A stretch of DNA of 64,000 nucleotides from contig CACHEU010000002.1 in NCBI GenBank assembly GCA_902578935.1, positions 208,253 through 272,252 on the forward strand, in the 5' to 3' direction. The notes under the pieces are model-generated. The model was not told the origin of the DNA. It was given only the letters and a program-made list of their open reading frames with translations, and did no database searches. This document shows, in pieces, positions 23,265-32,016 of this stretch (its first letter is position 1; the number at the start of each line of letters is the position of its first letter). This DNA comes from an uncultured Pelagibacteraceae bacterium. GTDB lineage: Bacteria; Pseudomonadota; Alphaproteobacteria; Pelagibacterales; Pelagibacteraceae. The position numbers and the translations under genes are program-made.

Positions 23265-23648
23265 ATGGCTAGGATAGCAGGCGTAAATATTCCGCAAGAC
23301 AAAGTTGTTCACATTGCTTTAACTTATATACACGGTATTGGCAATTTTAACTCAAAGCTCATTTGTGAGAAACTGAATATTCCTTTTAATAAAAGAGTTA
23401 ACGCACTTACAGAAGAAGAGGTTTTAAAAATTAGAGAATACATTGACCAAAATTATAAAGTAGAAGGTGATTTAAGACGAGAAATAGCAATGAACATAAA
23501 GAGACTTGTAGATTTAGCAAGTTATAGAGGATCTCGTCACAAAAAAAAATTACCAGTAAGAGGACAAAGAACACATTGCAATGCTCGTACTAGAAAAGGT
23601 AAGGCAATAGCTATTGCTGGAAAAAAACTCACTCCACTTAAAAAATAA
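23265..23648 (+). CDS. rpsM: 30S ribosomal protein S13
   Basis: [25 protein letters not shown]...[14 protein letters not shown]. Confidence 0.98.
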   Translation: MARIAGVNIPQDKVVHIALTYIHGIGNFNSKLICEKLNIPFNKRVNALTEEEVLKIREYIDQNYKVEGDLRREIAMNIKRLVDLASYRGSRHKKKLPVRGQRTHCNARTRKGKAIAIAGKKLTPLKK

Positions 23649-24134
23649 ATGAAAAAACAAGAAGACAAAAAAACAGAAAAAAAAGAAAATAAAAAAATAG
23701 AAAAAAAGGAAGATAAAAAAGTAGAAAAAGTAGCTGAATCTAAACCGATAAAAACAAAATTTAAAAAGAAAAATAAAGAAAGAAAAAATATATCTTCAGG
23801 GATAGCATTTGTGAATTCAACTTTTAATAATACAATAATTTCAATTGCCGATGAACATGGAAATGTTGTTTCATGGTCATCAGCTGGTTCAAAAGGGTTT
23901 AAAGGTTCTAGAAAATCTACGCCATATGCAGCCCAAGTGGCAGCCGATGATGCAGGAAGCAAAGCATATGAAATGGGATTAAGAACTTTATCTGTTCAAG
24001 TGAAAGGGCCTGGATCTGGGAGAGAAACTGCTTTGAGAGCATTACAATCTCGGGGTTTTAAAATAGTTTCTATTAAAGATACTACTCCTCTTCCACACAA
24101 CGGAACAAGACCACCAAAAAAAAGGAGAGTATAA
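23649..24134 (+). CDS. rpsK: 30S ribosomal protein S11 with Lys-rich N-terminal extension
   Basis: S11 core [16 protein letters not shown]...[32 protein letters not shown]; ~45 aa charged N-terminus. Confidence 0.97.
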   Translation: MKKQEDKKTEKKENKKIEKKEDKKVEKVAESKPIKTKFKKKNKERKNISSGIAFVNSTFNNTIISIADEHGNVVSWSSAGSKGFKGSRKSTPYAAQVAADDAGSKAYEMGLRTLSVQVKGPGSGRETALRALQSRGFKIVSIKDTTPLPHNGTRPPKKRRV

Positions 24135-25165
24135 TGGAAGGGACTACTATTATTGATAAAAATTGGAAATCTTTAACAAAACCAAATAAACTTCAAATAG
24201 AAAGTAACGAAGATAAAACTATAGCAAAAGTTGTTGCCGAACCTTTAGAAAAAGGCTTTGGTCAAACTATTGGAAATTCTTTAAGAAGAATTTTGTTATC
24301 TTCAATTCAAGGAGCAGCAGTTACAGCTATACAGATTGATGGTGTTTTGCATGAATTTTCTTCAATAAAAGGTGTTAGAGAAGACGTTACTGATATTGTT
24401 TTGAATGTAAAAAATTTGGCAATAAAATTAGATTCTGATGGAGCTAAAAAACTAGTTTTAGATGCAACTGGACCAAAAGAAATTAAAGCTAAAGATATAA
24501 CTTTAGTTGCCGGTGTAACAATTTTGAATCCAGAACAAACTATCTGCAATTTAGATGAAAAAACAAAATTTCATATGGAAATGATGGTTAACAGTGGAAG
24601 AGGATATGTTTTGTCTCAAAAAAACAAATCAGAAGATACACCTTTAGGAATGATTGCTATAGATTCTCTTTTTAGTCCAGTTAAAAGAGTTTCTTTCAAA
24701 ATTGATAGCACAAGAGAGGGAGCTGCTTTAGATTATGATAAATTAATTATGGAAGTAGAAACTAATGGAACAGTTGCTGCTGAAGACGCAGTTGCATTTG
24801 CCGCAAGAATTTTTCAGGACCAATTGTCTATGTTTGTGAATTTTGAGGATCCAAAAGAAGTTGCAAAACCAGCTCCTACTACAGAACCTGAATTTAATAA
24901 AAACTTGTTAAAAAGGGTGGAGGAATTAGAACTTTCAGTGAGATCAATGAATTGTTTAAAAAATGATAATATAATTTATATTGGAGATCTTGTTCAAAAA
25001 ACAGAGCCAGAAATGCTTAGAACACCTAATTTTGGAAGAAAGTCTTTGAATGAGATAAAAGAAGTTTTAAGTTCCATGTCTTTATATTTAGGAATGGAAA
25101 TCCCTAATTGGCCACCAGATAATATAGCTGAACTTTCTAAAAAGTTGGAAGAAAATACATACTAA
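24134..25165 (+). CDS. rpoA: DNA-directed RNA polymerase subunit alpha
   Basis: [50 protein letters not shown]. Confidence 0.99.
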   Translation: MEGTTIIDKNWKSLTKPNKLQIESNEDKTIAKVVAEPLEKGFGQTIGNSLRRILLSSIQGAAVTAIQIDGVLHEFSSIKGVREDVTDIVLNVKNLAIKLDSDGAKKLVLDATGPKEIKAKDITLVAGVTILNPEQTICNLDEKTKFHMEMMVNSGRGYVLSQKNKSEDTPLGMIAIDSLFSPVKRVSFKIDSTREGAALDYDKLIMEVETNGTVAAEDAVAFAARIFQDQLSMFVNFEDPKEVAKPAPTTEPEFNKNLLKRVEELELSVRSMNCLKNDNIIYIGDLVQKTEPEMLRTPNFGRKSLNEIKEVLSSMSLYLGMEIPNWPPDNIAELSKKLEENTY

Positions 25166-25173
25166 TTAATTAT

Positions 25174-25617
25174 ATGAGACATAAAATAGGATATAGAAAA
25201 CTAAACAAGACATCTGAACACAGAAAAGCTTTGTTTAAAAACATGTTAAATTCTTTAATTAAATATGAACAGATCATAACAACACTTCCAAAAGCAAAAG
25301 AGCTAAAACCACAAATAGATAAAGTTATTACTTTAGGAAAAAAATCTAATTTAAGTAAAAAAAAACATCTTTTTTCTAAGCTACAAGATCAAAAATCAGT
25401 TAAAAAAGTTTTTGAAACATTTTCAAAAAGGTACGCAAATAGAAAAGGCGGATATTCACGAGTTTTAAAAGCAGGTTTCAGAACAGGTGATGACGCCCCT
25501 ATGGCGGTAATTGAGTTAGTAGACAGAGATGTTAATGCTCGAAAAGTTGACAAACCTAAAAAAATAGAGCCAGCAAAAAAAGATAAAGAAACACTTCCAA
25601 AAACAGCTACTAAATAA
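25174..25617 (+). CDS. rplQ: 50S ribosomal protein L17
   Basis: [25 protein letters not shown]. Confidence 0.98.
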   Translation: MRHKIGYRKLNKTSEHRKALFKNMLNSLIKYEQIITTLPKAKELKPQIDKVITLGKKSNLSKKKHLFSKLQDQKSVKKVFETFSKRYANRKGGYSRVLKAGFRTGDDAPMAVIELVDRDVNARKVDKPKKIEPAKKDKETLPKTATK

Positions 25618-25652
25618 TATAAACTTAAGCTTCGATGCTTAAAAAGTTTATA
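25618..25652 (+). promoter_or_regulatory. Hairpin enclosing the rluC start codon
   Basis: TATAAACTT-AAGC ttcgat GCTT-aaa-AAGTTTATA; the start ATG (25635-25637) lies at the loop/stem boundary. Confidence 0.5.
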
Positions 25653-26537
25653 GTCAATAAGGACTATCATAATTCTCGATTTGACAGGTGGTTTAAACAA
25701 AATATTTCTAACGTACCTCAATCACTAATAGAAAAACTTGTTAGAAAAAAAAAGATCAAGATAAATAGAAAAAAAGTTAAGACATCGTACAGGGTTCAAT
25801 TCAATGATATTGTCGAGTTACATGCTGTAGAGGATTTAAAATCCAATAATAAATCAAAAAAAGAAAAGTACAAACCATCAGAAAAAGAAAAGGGAGAATA
25901 CGGTAAATTTGTCATTGAAAATAATGATAATTTTATAGTTATAAATAAACCTAGCGGAATACCAGTTCAGGCTGGAACAAAATCCTTTAAGAACATTGTC
26001 GATATATTAAAGGATACAAAATACTTTGAGTATACAAAGCCTTTTGTGGTTCACAGACTTGATAAAGAAACTTCAGGTGTGATGATAGTTGCAAAAAATA
26101 GAGAATATGCTCAATTATTTACTTCGCTTTTTAGAATTAGAAAAATGCACAAAACCTACTTAGCTATAACTCATGGAGCAGTTAAAAAAGATATAAAATT
26201 ACTCCAAGACAATTTAGTTACCTATGAAAAAAACAAAAAAGTAATCCAAAAAGCCATTTCGCATTTAAGAATATTAAAAAGTAATGACCAATACTCTTTT
26301 TTAGAGTTAAAACCTATTACTGGAAGAAAACACCAATTGAGAAAACAACTATACAATATTGGAAATCCAATAGTAGGAGATGATAAATATTCATTAAAAG
26401 CAACAGGGAAAAAATTTAAAGTAAAAAATATAATGTTACACGCATATAAAATTAAATTTATGATAAATAATATTAAATATAACTTTGAAGCTAAATACGG
26501 AGAAGAATTTGAGCAGTTTATTAAAGGAAAACTTTAA
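25635..26537 (+). CDS. rluC: Ribosomal large subunit pseudouridine synthase (RluC/RluD family)
   Basis: S4-like N-terminus; VVHRLDKETSGVMIVAK catalytic motif; ITGRKHQLRKQL. Confidence 0.93.
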   Translation: MLKKFIVNKDYHNSRFDRWFKQNISNVPQSLIEKLVRKKKIKINRKKVKTSYRVQFNDIVELHAVEDLKSNNKSKKEKYKPSEKEKGEYGKFVIENNDNFIVINKPSGIPVQAGTKSFKNIVDILKDTKYFEYTKPFVVHRLDKETSGVMIVAKNREYAQLFTSLFRIRKMHKTYLAITHGAVKKDIKLLQDNLVTYEKNKKVIQKAISHLRILKSNDQYSFLELKPITGRKHQLRKQLYNIGNPIVGDDKYSLKATGKKFKVKNIMLHAYKIKFMINNIKYNFEAKYGEEFEQFIKGKL

Positions 26538-27139
26538 ACCTTTGAAAGATGTTCAAAAAAAATTCTCTTTAGGTTTTTTTTAATTCCAACAGGAATTTTT
26601 TTTTCATTTTTTAAAGAAGTTATTTTTCTATTATCTAGACCACAAGGAACAATTTTTTTGTAGTCATTAAGATTATTTTTGATATTTATAGAGAAGCCAT
26701 GATATGCTATCCAATGTGAAACTCTTATGCCAATTGCTGCAATTTTTCTTCTTTTGACCCATATGCCTATATCTTTTTTGTCAGCATATGATTCTATTCT
26801 ATAATTTTTTAAAAACTTGATAATCGTATTCTCAATTTGTCTAACCAAATTTCTTATGTCTTTCTTTCTTCTATTTAAATTAATAACAAAATAAACAACT
26901 TGTTGCCCAGGATTGTGAAGCGTGATTTTCCCTCCACGATTGGTTTTTACTATACTAATGGATTTATCCAATATTTCTTCTTTCTTAGACCTAATTCCTG
27001 CGGTGTAAGTTGTTGGATGTTCTAAAAACCACACCAATTCACGACCTCCCTCTTTTACACTGTTTACTCTTTTCTCGAGTAACTGGAGAGCTTTCTTGTA
27101 ATTTACGGGGTTTTTACTAATTTTAAATTCTATGTCCAT
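26534..27139 (-). CDS. lipB: Octanoyltransferase
   Basis: LEHPTTYTAGIRSKKEEI, GGKITLHNPGQQVVYFVI; start trimmed to 27139 because the longer ORF overlaps mgtE antisense. Confidence 0.93.
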   Translation of the reverse strand: MDIEFKISKNPVNYKKALQLLEKRVNSVKEGGRELVWFLEHPTTYTAGIRSKKEEILDKSISIVKTNRGGKITLHNPGQQVVYFVINLNRRKKDIRNLVRQIENTIIKFLKNYRIESYADKKDIGIWVKRRKIAAIGIRVSHWIAYHGFSINIKNNLNDYKKIVPCGLDNRKITSLKNEKKIPVGIKKNLKRIFFEHLSKV

Positions 27140-27203
27140 TTTAAATTGAATTTTATCATCAGATAAACTAAAAGTCTCAAAAATTAAAACAATCTGGTGA
27201 ATT

Positions 27204-28583
27204 ATGAGTTTAGTGAAATCAGTTGGTGAACAAAAAGTAAATCTTGAATTTAATAAAGATTTTATCAATCTTTTTAGCGAAAAGATAAAATCAAAAGATG
27301 TTGCTTTTATAAACCAAACATTAGCAGACTTGCATTCGGCGGATGTAGCCAACTTAATAGAGAATCTTGATATTGATACAAGAAATAAGCTGATCGAAAT
27401 AGAAGCATTCAATATTGAACCTGAGATTTTTATTGAACTTAACGAATCTCTACAATCAGAAGTTCTTTTACTTTTAACACACGAATCTATTGCAAAAATT
27501 TTACGAAAACTTGAATCTGATAATGCTCTTCAAATTTTAGAAAAAATTGAAGAGGAAAAAAAGAAAAAGGTTCTAGATAAATTATCTCCCCAAGATAGAT
27601 TTCTTTTAGAGGAAGGACTTAGTTATCCAGAAGACTCAGCGGCAAGAATAATGCAGAGGGAATTTACCGCAGTTCCAAGTGATTGGACCGTTGGTCAAAC
27701 AATTGATTACTTAAGAGAAAATAAAGAATTACCAGAAGAATTTTTAGAAATCTTTGTCGTTGATAAAGATTTTAAACCTGTTGGAACAGTTCCTTCTTCT
27801 AGAGTTTTAAGAACTCCAAGAAATTCAAAAATGAATTCAATTATGAGAGAAGTTCCTGTTCTAATTTCAGTAAACATGGATAAAGAAGAAGTTGGTCATA
27901 CATTTGAAAATTACAACTTGGTTTCAGCTGGAGTTGTTAACAAAGATAATAAATTAATAGGAATGATAACTGCTGATGACGTTGTTACAGTTGTTCAAGA
28001 AGAAGCGGAAGAAGATGTTTTAAGGTTAGCAGGGGTGGGAGATGAAGAAATTACAGACGGAGTTTTTAAAAAAACTAAAAGAAGATTTACTTGGCTACTA
28101 CTTAATTTATTTACAGCAATTATAGCATCAATAGTTATAGGTTTTTTCCAAGAAGATATAGAAAAAGTTGTTGCTCTTGCCGTGTTGATGCCAATTGTTG
28201 CTTCAATGGGAGGAAATGCTGGAATGCAGACTCTTGCCGTTACCGTCAGAGCAATAGCAAAAAAAGAAATTTCTTCAGGAAATTTTTTAAAAGTTGTTAC
28301 GAAGGAATTTGTGATTGGTATATTAAACGGAGTAATTTTTGCAATCATCGCAGGAGTTGTTGTTCAGTTTTGGTTTGAACAAATAGATTTATCAATTTTG
28401 ATTGCCGTTTCAATGGTACTTAATATGATAGTGGCAGGTTTGTTTGGAATTTTAGTTCCTGTTTCTTTGAAAAAATTTAATATAGACCCCGCATTAGCTT
28501 CAAGCGTTTTTGTTACAACAATAACAGATGTGATTGGATTTTTATCTTTTCTTGGAATCGGTTCTTACTTTTTTCTTAGTTAA
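27204..28583 (+). CDS. mgtE: Magnesium transporter MgtE
   Basis: N domain, CBS region and TM domain with PIVASMGGNAGMQTLAVTVRA. Confidence 0.95.
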   Translation: MSLVKSVGEQKVNLEFNKDFINLFSEKIKSKDVAFINQTLADLHSADVANLIENLDIDTRNKLIEIEAFNIEPEIFIELNESLQSEVLLLLTHESIAKILRKLESDNALQILEKIEEEKKKKVLDKLSPQDRFLLEEGLSYPEDSAARIMQREFTAVPSDWTVGQTIDYLRENKELPEEFLEIFVVDKDFKPVGTVPSSRVLRTPRNSKMNSIMREVPVLISVNMDKEEVGHTFENYNLVSAGVVNKDNKLIGMITADDVVTVVQEEAEEDVLRLAGVGDEEITDGVFKKTKRRFTWLLLNLFTAIIASIVIGFFQEDIEKVVALAVLMPIVASMGGNAGMQTLAVTVRAIAKKEISSGNFLKVVTKEFVIGILNGVIFAIIAGVVVQFWFEQIDLSILIAVSMVLNMIVAGLFGILVPVSLKKFNIDPALASSVFVTTITDVIGFLSFLGIGSYFFLS

Positions 28584-29395
28584 AAATTATCAATAAGTCT
28601 TATTTTTCCAATATAAAAAGCAAAAAATAAATTAAATTTAGTATTATTTTTTTTTGGTTTTTTTAAAGTTTTTGAATCAATAATTTCTACATAGTCTACT
28701 TTTTTTGCACCCAGGAACAAAAGTTTATTTTTTATTTTGAAAAAATTATGATTTACTTTTTTTAAAATTAAATTCTTTTTATAGTTTTTCAAGACCTTTA
28801 TGATTTTGATAAGATTAGTTTTTTCATAGTTTTTTAATTTTTTCAACCTAGAAGAATATGCAACAAAGTTTTTATCCCTAATAGTTTTGCACGGAATTAC
28901 TTTGGTACTTATTTTATTTTTTCTAATATGTTTTTTGATTAAAATAAGTTGTTGAAAATCTTTGTTACCCAAAAAAATTTTTTTAGGTTTTGTTATTTCA
29001 AGAAGTCGATTAACAATATTAATTACCCCTCTAAAATGTCCTTTTCTATATTGTCCGCATAATTTATTTGAAAATCGATCAAGAAATATTTTATTTTTTG
29101 TTTTAAATTTATACACATCATTGTAGTGCGGCTTATATAGATAGTTGACTCTTAATCTTTTTAATATTTTTATATCATTTTTGTAACTCTTTGGATAATT
29201 TTTAAAATCTTCTTTGTTATCAAATTGTTTGGGATTCACAAAAATACTTACAATAGTTTTTTTTGATTCTCTAACTGACTTTTTTATAAGATTTTCATGG
29301 CCTTTATGGAGGCTTCCCATGGTTGGCACAAAACCAATATTATTGATATTTTTTATTTCTTTTTGTAACTTTTTTTTATTTGTAAATAATTTCAT
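28580..29395 (-). CDS. panC: Pantothenate synthetase (divergent ATP motif)
   Basis: GFVPTMGSLHKGHENLI, VSIFVNPKQF, KIFLGNKDFQQL. Confidence 0.9.
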   Translation of the reverse strand: MKLFTNKKKLQKEIKNINNIGFVPTMGSLHKGHENLIKKSVRESKKTIVSIFVNPKQFDNKEDFKNYPKSYKNDIKILKRLRVNYLYKPHYNDVYKFKTKNKIFLDRFSNKLCGQYRKGHFRGVINIVNRLLEITKPKKIFLGNKDFQQLILIKKHIRKNKISTKVIPCKTIRDKNFVAYSSRLKKLKNYEKTNLIKIIKVLKNYKKNLILKKVNHNFFKIKNKLLFLGAKKVDYVEIIDSKTLKKPKKNNTKFNLFFAFYIGKIRLIDNF

Positions 29396-29430
29396 TTGTA
29401 AAAGATTTGTTTAGCTAGTAAAAGGTTTTA

Positions 29431-30249
29431 ATGGTTACACAAGCAATCATTCCATTAGCAGGATTAGGTACAAGATTATTGCCACTGTCAAGTGTAATTC
29501 CAAAAGAATTATTACCAATAAATGGCAAACCAAATTTAGAATATATATTAGAAGAATGTATTCAAGCTGGAATTAAACAATTCATTTTTGTAGTACCAAA
29601 AAACAGACCCATCATAAAGAAATATTTTTTTAATGATAATTTTTATAAAAAAATAATTAAAAAGAAAAAAAATGATAAACGCTTGAAAGAAGTATTTAAG
29701 AGAATCAAAAAATACCAAAGGATGATAAAATTTGTGTATCAAAACAAACCTGAAGGTACAGGACAAGCTGTATTGAAATGCAAAAAATATTTAAAAGGAA
29801 CACATTTTTTGATGTTGTTGGCAGATGATTTGATCGTTAAAAAAAATTGTTCCAAAGAAATGATTGCTCTACACAAAAAAACAAAAGGTTCAATAATAGC
29901 TACCAAAAGAGTAGAAAAAAAAACAGTATCTAGATGGGGAATTTTAGGCTTTAAAAATAGGTCAAAAAATTCTTTCTTAATTAACGAAGTAATTGAAAAA
30001 CCTAAATTAAGGGAAGCCCCGTCAAATTATGCCATAATTGGAAGATACATTTTACCAAAAAAAATACTTTCTGTTTTAAAGAATCAGCGCAAAGGAAAAG
30101 GCGGAGAGATTCACATTACAGATGCAATAAAAACTTTAGTTAAAAGAAATGAGAAATTTTATGGAAATATATTTAGAGGAAAATATATTGATTGCGGAAC
30201 TCTTCAAGGATTTATTAATTCCGGACTTACAATTTCAAAATATTTATAA
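29431..30249 (+). CDS. galU: UTP-glucose-1-phosphate uridylyltransferase
   Basis: AIIPLAGLGTRLLPLSSVIPKELLPINGKP; QNKPEGTGQAVL. Confidence 0.95.
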   Translation: MVTQAIIPLAGLGTRLLPLSSVIPKELLPINGKPNLEYILEECIQAGIKQFIFVVPKNRPIIKKYFFNDNFYKKIIKKKKNDKRLKEVFKRIKKYQRMIKFVYQNKPEGTGQAVLKCKKYLKGTHFLMLLADDLIVKKNCSKEMIALHKKTKGSIIATKRVEKKTVSRWGILGFKNRSKNSFLINEVIEKPKLREAPSNYAIIGRYILPKKILSVLKNQRKGKGGEIHITDAIKTLVKRNEKFYGNIFRGKYIDCGTLQGFINSGLTISKYL

Positions 30250-30258
30250 AAAATCATT

Positions 30259-31560
30259 ATGAAGATATGTATGATAGGCACCGGGTACGTTGGTTTAGTT
30301 AGCGGAACTTGTTTTGCAGACTTAGGAAATAAAGTTTACTGTGTAGATAAGGATAAAACAAAAGTAAATAAACTAAAAAATTCTATTTCTACAATTTATG
30401 AACCCGGTTTAGACGATTTAATACGAAATAATTTTAGAGCGAAAAGATTAGATTTTACTGATGATTTAGAAAAAGCTGTAAAAGAATCGCAAATAATTTT
30501 TATTTGTGTTGGAACTCCAACTAAAAAAGGTTCAAATTTAGTTGACCTTTCACAGGTATATAGTGTTGCAAAATCAATAGCTAAATATATTAAAAGCTAT
30601 AAAATAATTGTTACCAAATCTACAGTACCCGTAACAACCGGTGATCAAGTAGAAAAAATAATAGGAAAAAAAGTTAAGAAATCTTTATTTGACGTTATAT
30701 CTAATCCTGAATTTTTAAGAGAAGGTGAGGCTATAAGGGATTTTAAATATCCAGACAGAATTATTATTGGTTCTAACAACAAAAAAGTTTTTAAAAAGAT
30801 GGAACTTCTTTATGAGCCACATATTAAAAAAGGGGCAAAATTTTTCTGTGTATCAAGAAAAGGTGCTGAGCTAATCAAGTATGCCTCAAATGCCTTCTTA
30901 GCTACGAAAATTACATTTATTAATGAAATAGCTAATTTGTGTGAAGCAACAGGTATAAATGTAGAAGATATTTCGGTTGGAATGGGTTCTGATGCTAGAA
31001 TTGGCAGCAGATTTTTAAGAGCAGGACCAGCTTATGGAGGATCTTGTTTTCCAAAAGACACTAAAGGTTTAGTTTCAATTTCTGACAAGTTTAAAACCAA
31101 CCTTTCTATTGTAAAATCAGTAATAAAATCCAATTATAATAGAAAAACTTTATTAACGAAAAGAGTTAAAAAAATATTAAATAATAAAATAAAAAATAAA
31201 AAAATTACCGTTCTGGGGGTAACATTTAAAGCTAATACTGACGATATGAGAGAGTCATCTAGTCTTGTTTTAATACCCCATCTATTAAAGAAAGGCGGAA
31301 TAGTAAAATACTATGATCCATCTGGCCCTAAAAAGGAATTTAAAAATAATAAAAACCTAAAATTTGAAAGCACCCTATCAAAAGCTTGTGCAGGAGCTGA
31401 TTTGATTATTATTAACACTGAATGGGATGAATTTAAGTCTATAGATTTTAAAAAATTAGTTAAAAAAAATAATTTTAAAATTTATGATATGAGAAATCTT
31501 TATAATCCAACTGAATTAAAAAAAAGGAATATAAAATATTACTCAGTCGGTAGACAATAA
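30259..31560 (+). CDS. ugd: UDP-glucose 6-dehydrogenase family protein
   Basis: MKICMIGTGYVGLVSGTCFADLGNKV; GGSCFPKDTKGL. Confidence 0.93.
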   Translation: MKICMIGTGYVGLVSGTCFADLGNKVYCVDKDKTKVNKLKNSISTIYEPGLDDLIRNNFRAKRLDFTDDLEKAVKESQIIFICVGTPTKKGSNLVDLSQVYSVAKSIAKYIKSYKIIVTKSTVPVTTGDQVEKIIGKKVKKSLFDVISNPEFLREGEAIRDFKYPDRIIIGSNNKKVFKKMELLYEPHIKKGAKFFCVSRKGAELIKYASNAFLATKITFINEIANLCEATGINVEDISVGMGSDARIGSRFLRAGPAYGGSCFPKDTKGLVSISDKFKTNLSIVKSVIKSNYNRKTLLTKRVKKILNNKIKNKKITVLGVTFKANTDDMRESSSLVLIPHLLKKGGIVKYYDPSGPKKEFKNNKNLKFESTLSKACAGADLIIINTEWDEFKSIDFKKLVKKNNFKIYDMRNLYNPTELKKRNIKYYSVGRQ

Positions 31561-32016
31561 TTATACTTCAAATATTCCTTCAACTTCAACTGCGGCCCCT
31601 AATGGCAGAGAGTTTGCGCTTACAGCAGCACGTGTATGTTTGCCTTTATCTCCGAATATTTTTGAAATTAAATCTGACGCACCATTAATAATTTTTGGTT
31701 GGTCCACAAAGGAGTCTATTGAGTTTACATATCCGGTTATTTTAACACAGCCTTTTACTTTATCTAAACTACCAGATATTTTTTTAAGTTGAGCTAGAAG
31801 ATTTAGAGCACAAAGCTTGGCAGCTTCTTGTCCCTGTTCTAGATTCAGTTCTTTTCCAACTTTTCCTTTAATTAATTTTCCTTCAAAATTCAAAGGAAGT
31901 TGCCCAGAAATAAAAACTAAATTTCCAACAATTTTTGAAGCGACATAGGCACCAACAGGATCTGGTGCTTTAGGTAGATTGATGTTTAATTTCTTTAAAT
32001 TTTCTTCTGCACTCAT
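31561..32016 (-). CDS. RidA (YjgF/YER057c/UK114) family protein
   Basis: LVFISGQLP...; TRAAVSANSLPLGAAVEVEGI. Confidence 0.88.
   Translation of the reverse strand: MSAEENLKKLNINLPKAPDPVGAYVASKIVGNLVFISGQLPLNFEGKLIKGKVGKELNLEQGQEAAKLCALNLLAQLKKISGSLDKVKGCVKITGYVNSIDSFVDQPKIINGASDLISKIFGDKGKHTRAAVSANSLPLGAAVEVEGIFEV

Noticed and set aside
23537-23962. 141-aa antisense ORF across rpsM/rpsK
   Set aside because: Phe/Leu/Ser-rich antisense of the Lys-rich S11 N-terminus; artefact
25618-25652. Intrinsic terminator of the alpha operon
   Set aside because: Stem is AT-rich and not followed by a U-tract; kept only as a possible regulatory hairpin
27140-27412. N-terminal extension of the lipB ORF
   Set aside because: Extends antisense into mgtE; the conserved LipB sequence begins near MDIEFKISKNPVNYKKAL
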